Source: CAVSUZ01 sp963791885 | GTDB taxonomy: Bacteria; Pseudomonadota; Alphaproteobacteria; Acetobacterales; Acetobacteraceae | Length of the DNA: 64,000 bases | Assembly (NCBI GenBank): GCA_963791885.1 | Contig: CAWBUL010000005.1 | Location: 930,001 to 994,000, forward strand | Direction: 5' to 3' | Part shown: positions 35,673-44,303 of the stretch, piece after piece | Layout of the letters: each line of letters starts with the position of its first letter | Numbering within the stretch: position 1 is the first letter of the stretch | Notes under the pieces: generated by a model | The model's input: only the letters and a program-made list of their open reading frames with translations | What the model was told of the DNA's origin: nothing | The model's database searches: none | Program-made: the position numbers and the translations under genes

Positions 35673-37346
35673 ATCGGCTTCCAGTTGCGATCGACCTCGA
35701 CGTCGATCAGGGTTGAATGCGGCGAACGCAGCGCCTCATCCAGCAGCGCACGTACGTCCGCGATGGTCCGGGCGCGGTGCGCGGCAATCCCGAACCCGCG
35801 CGCCACGCTGACGAAATCGACGCGCGGGTTGTCCAGGTCCATGCCCACATAGCGGTCGGTCTGCGCCGCAAAGGCCTGCATCGCGTTCGTGCGCTGCTTC
35901 AGGATGCGGTAAGACGCATTGTTCACGATGATGAACACCACCGCGACATTGTCGTGCGCCGCGGTCCACAGCCCCTGAATGGTATAAAGCGCGCTGCCGT
36001 CGCCGATCAGCGCCACGACCGGGCGCTCCGGCAATGCGAGTTTCACACCGATCGCCGCCGGCAGTCCCCAGCCGATCCCCCCACCGCGCAGCCCGAAGAA
36101 ACTCTGCGCATCGTCGCTCCGCAAAAGCTGGCGCAGGCCTGCGCCGGACGACACGGTTTCGTCCACGACCACAGCGTTTGACGGCAGCATGCTTGCCACC
36201 GCGCCCATCAAAGTGAGCGGTGGGATTGGCGTGCGTCCCGCGCCCACCTCCGCCGCCGCCCGCAATTTCTCCAACGACGCAAGACCGTCCGCCCGCGCGG
36301 AGGCCAGCCGTTCTCCCGCGCGATCCCGTTCCCCTTGCCCCATCGCGCGGTCAATCGCTTCACACAATTCAGGCAGCGAGGTCTTCGGATCACCCAACAG
36401 CGACACAGCTTCCGCGAAGTTCTTCCCGAGTTCCCATGGATCCGTGTCCAAATGCACGATCGGCATGCCCTGCGGCAGCGCCTCCATCGCGCCCGGCAGG
36501 GACAGCGTGAACAAATCCGCTCCGATCGAGATCAGCAGATCATGCTCGTGGAGCAGGCCCTGGATCACGTGGGGCAGGCGGGCGAAGGAGCCGCGATAAA
36601 GCGGATTGCTCGATGGAAACATCGCGCGGCTCGCCATGCCCTCGTCGAATACCGGTGCTCCGATCAGTTCGGCGAACGCCACCAGCTCGGCCAGTGCGTC
36701 GCTTTGCGGCACCGCATCTCCGGCGATGATTACCGGCCGCTGAGACCGAGCGATCAGTCGCGCCGCCGCCTCCACGGCCGCCCGGTCGGCGCGCATGCGT
36801 CCGGCCACGCGGCTAGGGGCACCCAATTCGATATCGGCACTCGCATTCAGGATGTCGCCGGGCAATGACAGGAACACGGGGCCGGTCGGCGGGGCCAGCG
36901 CCGTCTTTGCCGCGCGGTGCACGGCGCGCGGCAGATCCTCCAGCCGCCGCACTTCGTAGGACCATTTCACCAATGGCCGAGCAATCGTCGGCAGATCAGC
37001 CCACAGAATCGGCTCCGTGATATTGAACCCCTGCTCGTGCTGTCCCGCGGTGACCAGTACCCGGCGCGCCCGCCTTCTGCGCGTCGTACAGCATGCCCAT
37101 CGCGTTGCCTAAGCCGGGTGCGACGTGCAGGTTCACCACGCCGAGCTTACCGGACGCCTGCGCATAGCCGTCCGCCATCGCCATCGCCGGCGCCTCCTGC
37201 AGCGCCAACACGTAGCGAAGCTCCTGCTCCACAGCGAGCGCGTCCATCAACGGCAGCTCGGTAGTACCTGGATTGCCGAACATCACCCGCACGCCTTCCT
37301 GCTTCAGCAACTCCAGGAAAGCTGTCTTCCCGAACATTGAGGCCAT
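35669..37346 (-). CDS. Thiamine-pyrophosphate enzyme, acetolactate synthase/benzoylformate decarboxylase type (frameshifted as read)
   Basis: Joined length about 558 aa, the usual size. N-terminal pyrimidine-binding domain: RVMFGNPGTTELPLMDAL with the catalytic Glu region and LQEAPAMAMADGYAQASG. The middle domain includes GPVFLSLPGDILN. The C-terminal domain has the TPP/Mg motif GDGSALYTIQG...IIVNNASYRIL. One extra base in a C-run at 37060-37062 breaks the frame between DAQKAGAP and VLVTAGQHEQGFNITEP; without it the protein is continuous. It decarboxylates or ligates a 2-oxo acid; substrate unknown. Translationally coupled to the class V aminotransferase. Confidence 0.85.
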
Positions 37347-37513
37347 GGGTCGCTCCACGCAGCAGAGGAAATATCCGTCGCGCACGGAAGACACGCAACC
37401 GCGCCATGTGAGCGAACAAACAAGCAACTCGAGCCTGCCGAGCTTGCGAATCCCGTTCGCAATGACTTAACCATGATGAGTTTCGTATTGCCGCCCCGAA
37501 GGACCCTCATCTC

Positions 37514-37894
37514 ATGCGCCGTCTGCTGCCGTTGTTGATGCTTGGTCTGTTTGCCGGTGCCGCCCACGCGCAGTCCGCGCCCACGTACGTGGTGTTCTTC
37601 CAGGAATGGTCAGCTGCATTGGATAACGCGGCGCAGAGTGTGATCACGCAAGCGGCCGGCTGGGCCAAATCTCATCCGCAGACCCCGATCCAGGTCACTG
37701 GACTCGCTGATACCACCGGCGGTCAGCGCGCCAACGTGCTGCTTTCGGAATTGCGTGCCCAAATGGTCACTGACCAGCTTGTCACCGACGGCATTAATGG
37801 GCAGCGAATCACCCAGTCAGGTGTCGGGTCGGTGCCCTCGGCAATGTCCACCCAGCAATCGCGCCGCGTCCAAATCAGCTTCCCCGGCTCTTGA
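37514..37894 (+). CDS. OmpA-like peptidoglycan-binding domain protein, exported
   Basis: 126 aa. Signal peptide MRRLLPLLMLGLFAGAAHAQ, then a single OmpA_C-like domain: YVVFFQEWSAALDNAAQ, IQVTGLADTTGGQRANVLLSELRAQMV and a final SRRVQISF. These domains bind diaminopimelate peptidoglycan in the periplasm. The protein is the minimal single-domain form. The stop overlaps the TTG start of recQ, a close but functionally odd pairing. Confidence 0.82.
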   Translation: MRRLLPLLMLGLFAGAAHAQSAPTYVVFFQEWSAALDNAAQSVITQAAGWAKSHPQTPIQVTGLADTTGGQRANVLLSELRAQMVTDQLVTDGINGQRITQSGVGSVPSAMSTQQSRRVQISFPGS

Positions 37895-39429
37895 GGCAGC
37901 GCGCCGCGGGGCAGGCGCCAGAAACGGTCCTTCGCCAGGTTTTTGACTTCCCCGCCTTCCGCCCGCTCCAGGCAGAGATCGTTGCACACGTGCTTGCAGG
38001 TGGGGATGCACTCGTCATCATGCCGACGGGTGGTGGCAAAAGCCTGTGCTATCAGGTGCCCGCCTTGTGCCGGTCCGGCACCGCACTGGTGATCTCACCG
38101 CTCATCGCCCTCATGGAGGATCAGGTCGCAGCGCTGCGTGAGCTTGGCGTCGCCGCCGGTGCGCTCCACTCGGAACTGGACCCCGCCGAGGCACGCAGTG
38201 TCACCCGCGACCTCATCGAGCAACGCCTCGATCTCCTCTACATCTCGCCCGAGCGTCTGCTCGCTTCGGGCATGCTCGACCGGCTGTCACGCATTCGTAT
38301 CGCATTGCTGGCGATCGATGAGGCCCACTGTGTCTCTCAATGGGGCCATGAATTCCGCCCGGAGTACCGGGCGCTGGCGTGCCTGGCCGAACGCTTCCCC
38401 GGCGTGCCCCGCCTCGCACTTACAGCCACCGCCGATCCCCTGACCCGCCAGGATATACTGACCGCGCTGAATCTACCGAAAGCGCGCGTTTTCGTCGCCA
38501 GCTTCCACCGGCCGAACCTGCACATCGCCGCTCAGGCGAAGGAGCGGGAGACGTCTCAACTTCTGTCGCTGCTGCGCCGCCATCAAAATCAATGTGGCAT
38601 TGTCTATTGTGGCACGCGCGCGAAGACCGAGCGCATCACTGCGCAACTTCAGCGCCGAGGCATTCAAGCGATCGCGTTTCACGCAGGACTTGACCCGGAA
38701 CACAAGCGCACTGCCCTGACACGCTTCCGCTCTGGCGAGAGCGTGGTAATGGTCGCAACCATCGCCTTCGGCATGGGGATCGACCGGCCTGACGTGCGAT
38801 TCGTTGTGCATATGGACATGCCGGACACGCCGGAGGCATGGTACCAGCAGATCGGTCGTGCCGGCCGAGACGGTGCCCGCAGCGACACGACGCTGTTACA
38901 TGGCAGCCAGGACATCGCGCAGGCGCGGCGCTGGCTGGCGCAGTCCACCGCGCCCGAGGCGCAGAAGCGCGTCATGCGGGCACGGCTGGAGCGCATCATC
39001 GCCTTGGCGGAAACGCCCGAATGCCGCACCCGCGCGCTGCTCGCCTGCCTCGGGGAAGATCTGCCGCAGCCATGCGGTCACTGCGACAATTGTGTTGCGC
39101 CGCCCCGCACCGCGGATGGCACGGAGGCCGCGCAGAAGGTGCTCTCAGCCGTCTATCGCACCGGCCAGATCTTCGGTGCCCTGCACATTGCCGCCGTGCT
39201 GCGCGGCGAGAAGACCGAAGCGGTCATACGCCATCATCACGACCGGCTGCAGACCTTCGGCGTCGGCAGAGGCGAACCGGCCACGTTCTGGCGCGGCGTC
39301 ATTCGCCAACTCGTGGCGCAAGGCGCGCTGGACGTCGACACCAATGGGCATGGCGGGCTGTTTCTGGTGCAGGAAAAGGCCCGCCCGCTGCTCCGGGGTG
39401 AACAGCGCTTCGCGCTCCACGAACGCTGA
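37891..39429 (+). CDS. recQ: RecQ-family ATP-dependent DNA helicase (short form)
   Basis: 512 aa from TTG 37891, overlapping the previous stop. Motif 0 FDFPAFRPLQ, Walker A MPTGGGKSLCYQVPAL, DEAH box AIDEAHCVSQWGHEFRPEY, LTATADPLTR, and motif VI YQQIGRAGRDG. The RQC zinc site is complete (ECRTRALLACLGE and CGHCDNC), followed by a winged helix (VLSAVYRTGQIFG). It ends after the winged helix, so the C-terminal HRDC domain of long RecQ is absent. It unwinds 3'-5' in recombination and fork repair. Confidence 0.9.
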   Translation: MRQRAAGQAPETVLRQVFDFPAFRPLQAEIVAHVLAGGDALVIMPTGGGKSLCYQVPALCRSGTALVISPLIALMEDQVAALRELGVAAGALHSELDPAEARSVTRDLIEQRLDLLYISPERLLASGMLDRLSRIRIALLAIDEAHCVSQWGHEFRPEYRALACLAERFPGVPRLALTATADPLTRQDILTALNLPKARVFVASFHRPNLHIAAQAKERETSQLLSLLRRHQNQCGIVYCGTRAKTERITAQLQRRGIQAIAFHAGLDPEHKRTALTRFRSGESVVMVATIAFGMGIDRPDVRFVVHMDMPDTPEAWYQQIGRAGRDGARSDTTLLHGSQDIAQARRWLAQSTAPEAQKRVMRARLERIIALAETPECRTRALLACLGEDLPQPCGHCDNCVAPPRTADGTEAAQKVLSAVYRTGQIFGALHIAAVLRGEKTEAVIRHHHDRLQTFGVGRGEPATFWRGVIRQLVAQGALDVDTNGHGGLFLVQEKARPLLRGEQRFALHER

Positions 39430-39442
39430 ACGACGGGTAACT

Positions 39443-40330
39443 TTATTCCTCGTTGAGGCCGATCGCGCGCAGCCGGGCCCGTTCCTCGTCCCAGCCCGGA
39501 CGGTCTTTCACGTTCAGGAACAGGTGCACCGGCCGCTCCAGCAATCCCGCCAACTCGGAGCGCGCCCGCGCCCCGATCTCTTTGATGCGGCTGCCACGCT
39601 CGCCCACGAGAATCGCCTTGTGACCCGGACGCGATACATAAATCGTCGCGTCGATGCGAACGCTGCCGTTCGGGCGCTCCTGCCAGTGCTCCGTCTCTAC
39701 AGTCGTTTCGTACGGGACTTCTTCCCGCGTCTGCAGAAACACCTGCTCTCGTACAATCTCCGCTGCCAGCAGCCGATCGGGCAAATCCGTCAGATCGTCA
39801 GGAGAATACAGATACGGTCCCTCCGGCATGGCAGCCGCCAGTGCATCCGACAGCCGATCGATGCCGTCATGGCGCCGCGCGCTTACCATGAACGTCTCCT
39901 GGAAGGGCATCAGTGCGTTCATGGTCTGGGTCAACGGCAGAAGCTGCTCCCGCGCCACCAGGTCGATTTTGTTCAGAACCAGCCAGCACGGGCGTCCGCT
40001 TTTTCCCAGCTCCGCCGCGATCCCGCGCACCGTGTCAGTGGCGCCGGCTCGCGCATCCACGAGCAGCAGCGAAAGGTCGGCGCCCCGCGCGCCCATCCAG
40101 GCCGCCGCCACCATGGCTCGGTCCAGCCGCCGCCGTGGCCGGAATATCCCCGGCGTATCAACCAGCAGCACCTGGCTTTCGCCGCGCATCATGATGCCGA
40201 GGACGCGGAACCGCGTTGTTTGGGGCTTCGGCGTGACGATCGAGAGCTTCGCGCCCGTCAGCGCATTGAGCAGCGTCGACTTGCCCGCATTCGGCGCGCC
40301 CATCAGAGCGACGAACCCGCAGCGCGTCAT
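39443..40330 (-). CDS. era: GTPase Era
   Basis: 295 aa. G1 GAPNAGKST (residues 11-19), G3 VDTPGIFRP, G4 NKIDLV and a C-terminal KH domain (HKAILVGERGSRIKEIGARAR). The sequence SIVTPKPQTTR is the Era switch I. Era binds 16S rRNA 3' end and promotes small-subunit maturation. Start ATG 40330 overlaps the stop of rnc by one base (TAATG), the usual rnc-era arrangement. Confidence 0.96.
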   Translation of the reverse strand: MTRCGFVALMGAPNAGKSTLLNALTGAKLSIVTPKPQTTRFRVLGIMMRGESQVLLVDTPGIFRPRRRLDRAMVAAAWMGARGADLSLLLVDARAGATDTVRGIAAELGKSGRPCWLVLNKIDLVAREQLLPLTQTMNALMPFQETFMVSARRHDGIDRLSDALAAAMPEGPYLYSPDDLTDLPDRLLAAEIVREQVFLQTREEVPYETTVETEHWQERPNGSVRIDATIYVSRPGHKAILVGERGSRIKEIGARARSELAGLLERPVHLFLNVKDRPGWDEERARLRAIGLNEE

Positions 40331-41046
40331 TATTTCAGACCCTTCAGCAGGTCCTCGGCAGCAGCCATTTCTGCGGCCCGCTTACTGCCCGCACTACCTT
40401 CCCCCATACGCCCGGCGGCACGCACCACGACGCGGAACTCCGGCGCGTGCGGCGGCCCGGAACAAGACACGACTTGGTAGATCGGGAGGGCTTCTCCCTG
40501 CTTCAGCGCCCATTCCTGCACGGCGGATTTGGCGTCCTTCGGCGGGGCGAACTGCGCCTCGATCTGGCTCTGCCATGCCCGACGGATAAAGGTACGGGCC
40601 GGCTCCAGCCCGCCATCCAGGTAAACCGCTCCGATGGCGGCCTCCAGCGCATCTGCCAACACAGTCGCGCGCTTCTTCACCCCGGCCTTCGCCTCTCCCG
40701 GCGATACCGACAGTGCGCTGCCCAGACCGATCTGCTCCGCCACCATCGCCAGCACAGGCTGTGACACCAGCCGAGCAAGCCGAGGGCCCAGCGCCCCTTC
40801 CGGTTCCTCCGGATAGCGGGCCGCCAGCCACTCGGCGATGACAAGCCCCAGGACCCGGTCGCCGACGAACTCCAGCCGCTCGTTCGAGTACTGGCGGGAG
40901 CGGCCTGATGAAACGGCTGAGCGGTGCGTGAGCGCTTGCCGCAGCAGCGCCGGGTCGGTGAACTGGTACGCCAGGATGCCTTCCGCGGTCGGGGTGGTCA
41001 GTGAATCACCATTCCGATCCAACTCCACCGAACCTCGAGCGGCCAT
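40330..41046 (-). CDS. rnc: Ribonuclease III
   Basis: 238 aa from ATG 41046; a longer start at 41064 is possible and either overlaps the end of lepB by about 50-67 bp. Catalytic domain signature NERLEFVGDRVLGLVIAEWL, then ADALEAAIGAVYLDGG with the second acidic cluster, and a C-terminal double-stranded RNA-binding domain (KSAVQEWALKQGEALPIYQV ending SKRAAEMAAAEDLLK). Cleaves double-stranded RNA in rRNA processing and RNA decay. Lies in the operon lepB-rnc-era. Confidence 0.95.
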   Translation of the reverse strand: MAARGSVELDRNGDSLTTPTAEGILAYQFTDPALLRQALTHRSAVSSGRSRQYSNERLEFVGDRVLGLVIAEWLAARYPEEPEGALGPRLARLVSQPVLAMVAEQIGLGSALSVSPGEAKAGVKKRATVLADALEAAIGAVYLDGGLEPARTFIRRAWQSQIEAQFAPPKDAKSAVQEWALKQGEALPIYQVVSCSGPPHAPEFRVVVRAAGRMGEGSAGSKRAAEMAAAEDLLKGLK

Positions 41047-41753
41047 TCCCAGACCTCCCACCATGGCGCGCGCGCATCGAATGAGAAGAAGATGATCTCG
41101 GCCCTCCCGACCAGGTTTTCCATGGGGACGTATCCCCAGAAGCGGCTGTCGGCACTGTTGTCCCGGTTGTCACCCATCACGAAAAGCGATTGGGCCGGCA
41201 CGACGAAATCCGGTGTATTGTTCGCTTCACCCTGATCGGTCTGCTTCAGGATGGAATGATCAGCCCCCCGGTAGCCGTTCCCGCCAGGAAGATCTTCAAT
41301 GTAACGGCGTACCACCATGTGGATTCCCTGGTCGTCGGTGGCATAGTCGCCCGCGAGCTGACGCGGAACTTCCTGTCCGTCGATGTAAAGCTGCCCGTCA
41401 CGCACCTGCACATGATCCCCCGGCAAACCGATCACCCGCTTGATATAATCTTCAGACGGGTCGGGCGGATAACGGAACACCACCACGTCCCCGCGATGCG
41501 GCACGCTCGCAAAGATGCGACCCGAAAAGAAGTTCGGCGAAAAGGGAAATGAGTAGCGCGAAAACCCGTAGCTGTATTTCGCGACGAACAGATAATCCCC
41601 GATCAAAAGCGTGGGGATCATGCTGCCGGATGGGATGTTGAACGGCTCGAACAGGAAGGTGCGGATGACGACGGCGATCAGCCCAGCGTAGATGATCGTC
41701 TTGCCGTTTTCCAGCAAGGTACCTGATTTGCGCTTTGCTTTGGTCACAGCCAT
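40998..41753 (-). CDS. lepB: Signal peptidase I
   Basis: 251 aa. One N-terminal membrane anchor (about 18-36, KTIIYAGLIAVVIRTFLF), then the catalytic motif NIPSGSMIPTLLIGD with Ser44, the general base Lys105 in DYIKRVIGLPGD, and box E GDNRDNSADSRFWGYV. It cleaves signal peptides from exported proteins at the periplasmic face. It is the first gene of lepB-rnc-era; a clear in-frame ATG at 41753 follows purine-rich sequence. Confidence 0.96.
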   Translation of the reverse strand: MAVTKAKRKSGTLLENGKTIIYAGLIAVVIRTFLFEPFNIPSGSMIPTLLIGDYLFVAKYSYGFSRYSFPFSPNFFSGRIFASVPHRGDVVVFRYPPDPSEDYIKRVIGLPGDHVQVRDGQLYIDGQEVPRQLAGDYATDDQGIHMVVRRYIEDLPGGNGYRGADHSILKQTDQGEANNTPDFVVPAQSLFVMGDNRDNSADSRFWGYVPMENLVGRAEIIFFSFDARAPWWEVWEWPLEVRWSWIGMVIH

Positions 41754-41828
41754 GGGAAGGAGGACTGGTCCGGTCGGGAAAGCCGGATCAAGCGCGTCCC
41801 GTCGGGCAAGTCAAGGAAACGGAGGCGT

Positions 41829-42380
41829 TCAGTCCGAGATAGTGTGGATTGCTACGCTTTGAGACGCTGGTTCCGGGGTCTGGGCGGCCTCGATCAAGCT
41901 GCGGGGAAGCCACACGCGTGTGACGCGCCAGCGCCCATCCGCCAGGTGGAGCCGCAATTTCACCTTCTCGCCCCCTGGACCGACAAAGCGAACCACAAAC
42001 CGAGTGGGAGAGTCGAACCACGCCGCGCACGGGCGAAGCCCTGATCCACCCGCACCGGCATGAAACGCATGCATCACGGCGGGCGCGGTCACTCTGGTTT
42101 CCAGCGCATGGCTCGCAACGCCCCGGACGAATCCAAAGCCGAACGGGGCAAGTTGGCTACCATCAGAGACCGCCTGCGGATCGGTCACCTGTTCGGCATC
42201 GGCGGCAATTTCGTTATCCAGGCCATCGCGCACGCTGGTCCAATCCACCAGACAACTCACGCGTGCCGCGTCCCCGTTGCGCATAGCCTCTTGGAGCTGA
42301 AACAGGGTTAGGCAAGGGTAGGCCGCATAACCGAGGCTGAGGGCAAAAAAGGCCGAAACGACAGACGTTTTCAGCAACAT
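41829..42380 (-). CDS. DUF2939-type membrane-anchored protein
   Basis: 183 aa. One N-terminal hydrophobic helix (SVVSAFFALSLGYAAYPCL) then LFQLQEAMRNGDAARVSCLVDWTSVRDGL, which matches the DUF2939 pattern in which a short repeat of residues around LVDW is conserved. The rest is a soluble domain (DSPTRFVVRFVGPGGEKVKL). Predicted inner-membrane or periplasmic; no biochemical function is known for the family. It lies 75 bp upstream of lepB on the same strand. Confidence 0.72.
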   Translation of the reverse strand: MLLKTSVVSAFFALSLGYAAYPCLTLFQLQEAMRNGDAARVSCLVDWTSVRDGLDNEIAADAEQVTDPQAVSDGSQLAPFGFGFVRGVASHALETRVTAPAVMHAFHAGAGGSGLRPCAAWFDSPTRFVVRFVGPGGEKVKLRLHLADGRWRVTRVWLPRSLIEAAQTPEPASQSVAIHTISD

Positions 42381-43088
42381 TGAGAATTCCCCGCTCGATC
42401 GCCCGGCGCGAATACAACATTAAGTCCCGGCAAAAGGCTCCGGCAAAAAAAGGTGAGCGCCCTAACATTGAAGCGAGGCCAGGGTGCATTCGGCCCAGCC
42501 ATCCCATGCGGGAGGGGCCGTGCGGCCTTCCAAGCTGAACGATCGAACACGATTGTCATCCCCGAGCCCGGGAATCTCTCGCACGGAACAATCCTCGCCT
42601 GCAAGCAAAACGGCCTCGACGCCCCCGGCACCCGACGTCCGGAGACGATCCCGGCCTCGGTCTGCAGGCGGGTCGCCTGGATTGCGGCTGAATCCTGGAT
42701 TGCGGCTGAATGAGGAATAGCCACGAAGGCGGCAGCGGCACGCTCCAAGCTCCTGCCGGGCAAGCGACCAGGTTCGCCGCAGGCCCGGCTGGCCATCATC
42801 CTAGCCCGGAATCCTGAAGCATTCATTAGTGCCTCAGCCCCCCCGGCGCTTGGAAGCAGGCCGCTGGGCTGGCGCGGGAGTATCGTGCAACGGTGCCGCC
42901 GCACGCCCGTTCGAACGTATGATGTCCCCCTACACCCGCCGGAAGCCATCGGCTGGACGTACGACCACCCCCAGCGTGCCCGGTCCGCGGGTTGACGAAG
43001 GAGGGGGGCGGGTGCCGATCTGTCGTTCCATCAGCCTAGACCGGGCGCCCGATCCGGCCCATCCCATTCACATGCGGAGCATCGCGGC
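42381..43088. other. Intergenic, 708 bp, no convincing gene; short direct repeat
   Basis: A minus-strand open frame crosses most of this interval, but its composition (Arg/Ala/Ser/Pro-rich, no hydrophobic core) looks like a chance frame in GC-rich DNA. Two copies of CTGGATTGCGGCTGAA lie in tandem near 42678-42710. No RBS-backed start, tRNA or clear promoter was recognised. Confidence 0.5.
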
Positions 43089-44078
43089 ATGAAAGTCAGC
43101 ATCCTGGGCGGCGCCGGTTTCCTCGGCCGCAAGCTTACCTCGCACCTCGTTCGCCACGACGCACTCGGCGGCAACGAGGTCACCGGCCTGGTTTCGTTCG
43201 ACATGCACCAGCCGCGCCTGGAACCCGACGCCGAGTTTCCGTTTAACCCCGTCGCCGGCGACATTGCCGACCTGCCGGAGCAGGCCGTGCCGACCGACAC
43301 GGACGTGATCTTCTTGCTGGCTGCCGTCGTCAGCGCCCAGGCCGAGTCCGATTACGACCTCGGGATGCGCGTCAATCTGTTTGGCGCGCTCAAGGTGATC
43401 GAGGCCTGTCGCCGTATCGTCGGATCGGGTCGCAAGCCTCCGCGGGTCGTGTTTACCTCCTCAGTCGCGACCTTCAGCGGCGGGCAGGAGGCCAAGCTGG
43501 AGGACGATGCCCGCCAGGTTCCCGCCAACAGCTACGGGGCAGAAAAGGCAGCAGCCGAGCTGCTGCTGCAGGATGCTTCCCGCCGCGGTTTCCTCGACGC
43601 AGTGCTGCTGCGCTTGCCCACGATCATCGTTCGCCCGGGCCGCCCCAATCGCGCCGCCTCGAGCTTCCTTTCCGCGATCGTGCGCGAACCTCTGCTGGGC
43701 CTTCGCGCGGAGTTGCCGGTCGACGATGCGTTCGCCGCCTGGGTGGCGAGTCCCCGTCGGGCGGTGGACTGGCTGCTGCACGCGGGCAGCATGGATACCG
43801 GGCCGATGGGCTTCGACCGGACGGTCAACTTGCCCGGCATCAGCACCACGGTAGCGCACCTGCTCCAGGCGCTGGACGAGGCGAAACCCGGGGCCTCCCA
43901 GCTTGTGGAACACAAGCCGGACGCGGAGATCGCCACCATCGTCAATTCCTGGCCCGCGTCTTTTGAGCCGATGCGCGCCCGTACCCTGGGGTTCTCGCCG
44001 CACGAGCCCGTGGCCGACCTGGTGCGCGCCTTCATGGAGGACGATCTGGCCGATAGCCGAGCCGAGCGCGGTCTCTAG
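43089..44078 (+). CDS. denD: D-erythronate dehydrogenase-like NAD-dependent epimerase/dehydratase
   Basis: 329 aa. An extended short-chain dehydrogenase: GGAGFLGRKLTSHLV NAD-binding loop, DVIFLLAAVVSAQAESDYD, the Ser in VVFTSSVATFSG and the YxxxK pair in SYGAEKAAAE. The sequence closely follows DenD, which oxidises D-erythronate to 2-oxo-tetronate in the four-carbon acid sugar pathway. The partner kinase, isomerase and aldolase genes are not nearby, so the exact substrate is inferred. Cytoplasmic. Confidence 0.82.
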   Translation: MKVSILGGAGFLGRKLTSHLVRHDALGGNEVTGLVSFDMHQPRLEPDAEFPFNPVAGDIADLPEQAVPTDTDVIFLLAAVVSAQAESDYDLGMRVNLFGALKVIEACRRIVGSGRKPPRVVFTSSVATFSGGQEAKLEDDARQVPANSYGAEKAAAELLLQDASRRGFLDAVLLRLPTIIVRPGRPNRAASSFLSAIVREPLLGLRAELPVDDAFAAWVASPRRAVDWLLHAGSMDTGPMGFDRTVNLPGISTTVAHLLQALDEAKPGASQLVEHKPDAEIATIVNSWPASFEPMRARTLGFSPHEPVADLVRAFMEDDLADSRAERGL

Positions 44079-44303
44079 AACGAGACGCCGCGAGGTGCGG
44101 GCTTGGCTGCGGTCACCGCGATCGGGCTGACGCTGGGGCCCGGCCGGGCGCTGTCGGGTCGGCAGTGTCGTACTGGACCGACTGGCCGGCCAGCTTTTGG
44201 ATCAGCGCCGTAAGTGGCGCCGCGTATCTCTTTGCAACGAGCCTTCGCCGCGCGGACCTGCCATGATTTGAATCGACCGAGTCCCGGGACCACCCCTCAA
44301 TTC

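Noticed and set aside
42371..42949. A 192-codon minus-strand frame in the gap before denD
   Set aside because: It has no RBS-backed start, no hydrophobic core or known motif, and its tandem AAIQ-like residues reflect the underlying short DNA repeat.
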